Assembly (NCBI GenBank): GCA_030682755.1
Contig: JAUXNR010000571.1
Coordinates: 1-13,846 of the forward strand
Length of the DNA stretch: 13,846 nucleotides
Reading direction: 5' to 3'
Source: Flavobacterium sp.
GTDB taxonomy: Bacteria; Bacteroidota; Bacteroidia; Flavobacteriales; Flavobacteriaceae
Shown: positions 13,740-13,846 of the stretch, in pieces
How the letters are laid out: each line of letters starts with the position of its first letter
Numbering within the stretch: position 1 is the stretch's first letter
The notes under the pieces: generated by a model
The model's database searches: none
What the model was told of the DNA's origin: nothing
The model's input: only the letters and a program-made list of their open reading frames with translations
Made by a program: the position numbers and the translations under genes

Positions 13740-13838
13740 GCTAAGTTACATAATGTGGTCTTATAGTACTTTTTCTCCCACGCTTATGCGAGCATCCAGC
13801 CGCCAAAAAGTCCTATAAGCACATTATGTAAAATAGCC
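13740..13838. repeat. Site C: attC-like folded inverted-repeat site at the right end
   Basis: The left arm is GCTA (13740-13743), AG, TTACATAATGTG (13746-13757), GT, CTTATAG (13760-13766), T, ACTTTTT (to 13774). It pairs with the right arm AAAAAGT, C, CTATAAG, CACATTATGTAA (13805-13831) and TAGC (13834-13837). As in site B, the left arm has two extra bases at the same place, so the half-sites have 7-nt (TGTGGTC) and 5-nt (GCACA) spacers. The 30-nt loop (13775-13804) is unrelated to that of site B. The right half matches site A. Confidence 0.8.
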
Positions 13839-13846
13839 AACACCAC

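Noticed and set aside
13575..13766. 63-residue forward open frame before site C
   Set aside because: It covers the conserved-end hairpin and the left arm of site C and has low-complexity lysine-rich sequence; no module 1 counterpart.
1..13846. Classical integron
   Set aside because: There is no IntI with its extra patch, no attI, and the folded sites lack the GTTRRRY/RYYYAAC core boxes; modules are far larger than gene cassettes. Only the site architecture is similar.
1..13846. CRISPR arrays, tRNA, rRNA or DDE-type insertion sequences
   Set aside because: No regularly spaced repeats with spacers, no cloverleaf or rRNA sequence, and no DDE transposase were seen.

Overview
The window looks like low-GC Bacteroidota DNA, most likely from the flavobacterial side. 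The reasons are AT-rich coding sequence, promoters of the Bacteroidota TTTG-N19/20-TAnnTTTG type, start codons without clear Shine-Dalgarno sequences, and Rhs core sequences of the type seen in that phylum. I cannot name the genus from sequence alone.

The window holds two diverged copies of one module, head to tail, separated and flanked by related folded inverted-repeat sites. Site A is at 1-68 (right half only), site B at 6482-6565 and site C at 13740-13838. Module 1 is about 6.5 kb and module 2 about 7.3 kb. Each module has the same order: a structured, partly C-rich non-coding stretch with hairpins; a promoter-like CAATTG...TATTTTTG block; an orphan Rhs C-terminal toxin fragment lacking the Rhs shell; a lipoprotein immunity-type gene; a hairpin terminator shared with a convergent XRE repressor gene; a divergent promoter; a CHC2/Toprim primase plus P-loop helicase (fused in module 1, two genes in module 2); a short region with three helically phased direct repeats and one inverted copy (a candidate origin); two tandem tyrosine recombinases; another hairpin; and the next folded site.

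The modules look like mobile, self-replicating cassettes carrying an interbacterial toxin and its immunity protein. The XRE protein probably represses the primase/helicase promoter. Primase, helicase and iteron-like repeats would replicate an excised form, and the recombinase pair would act on the folded sites. Those sites are two inverted core sites with unequal spacers (7 and 5 nt), so that pairing leaves unpaired bases on one arm. This is the architecture of integron attC sites and of the single-stranded CTX-phi attachment site, although no integron integrase is visible. The truncated Rhs core at the head of each cargo would allow a new toxin tip to be joined to a full-length rhs gene by homology.

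Most notable are the array of attC-like sites bounding whole replication/recombination modules, the module-specific iterons at a conserved position, the loss of catalytic residues in the second recombinase (both copies lack the HxxR histidine, and module 2 also lacks the first arginine), and conserved-stem, variable-loop hairpins repeated in both modules.
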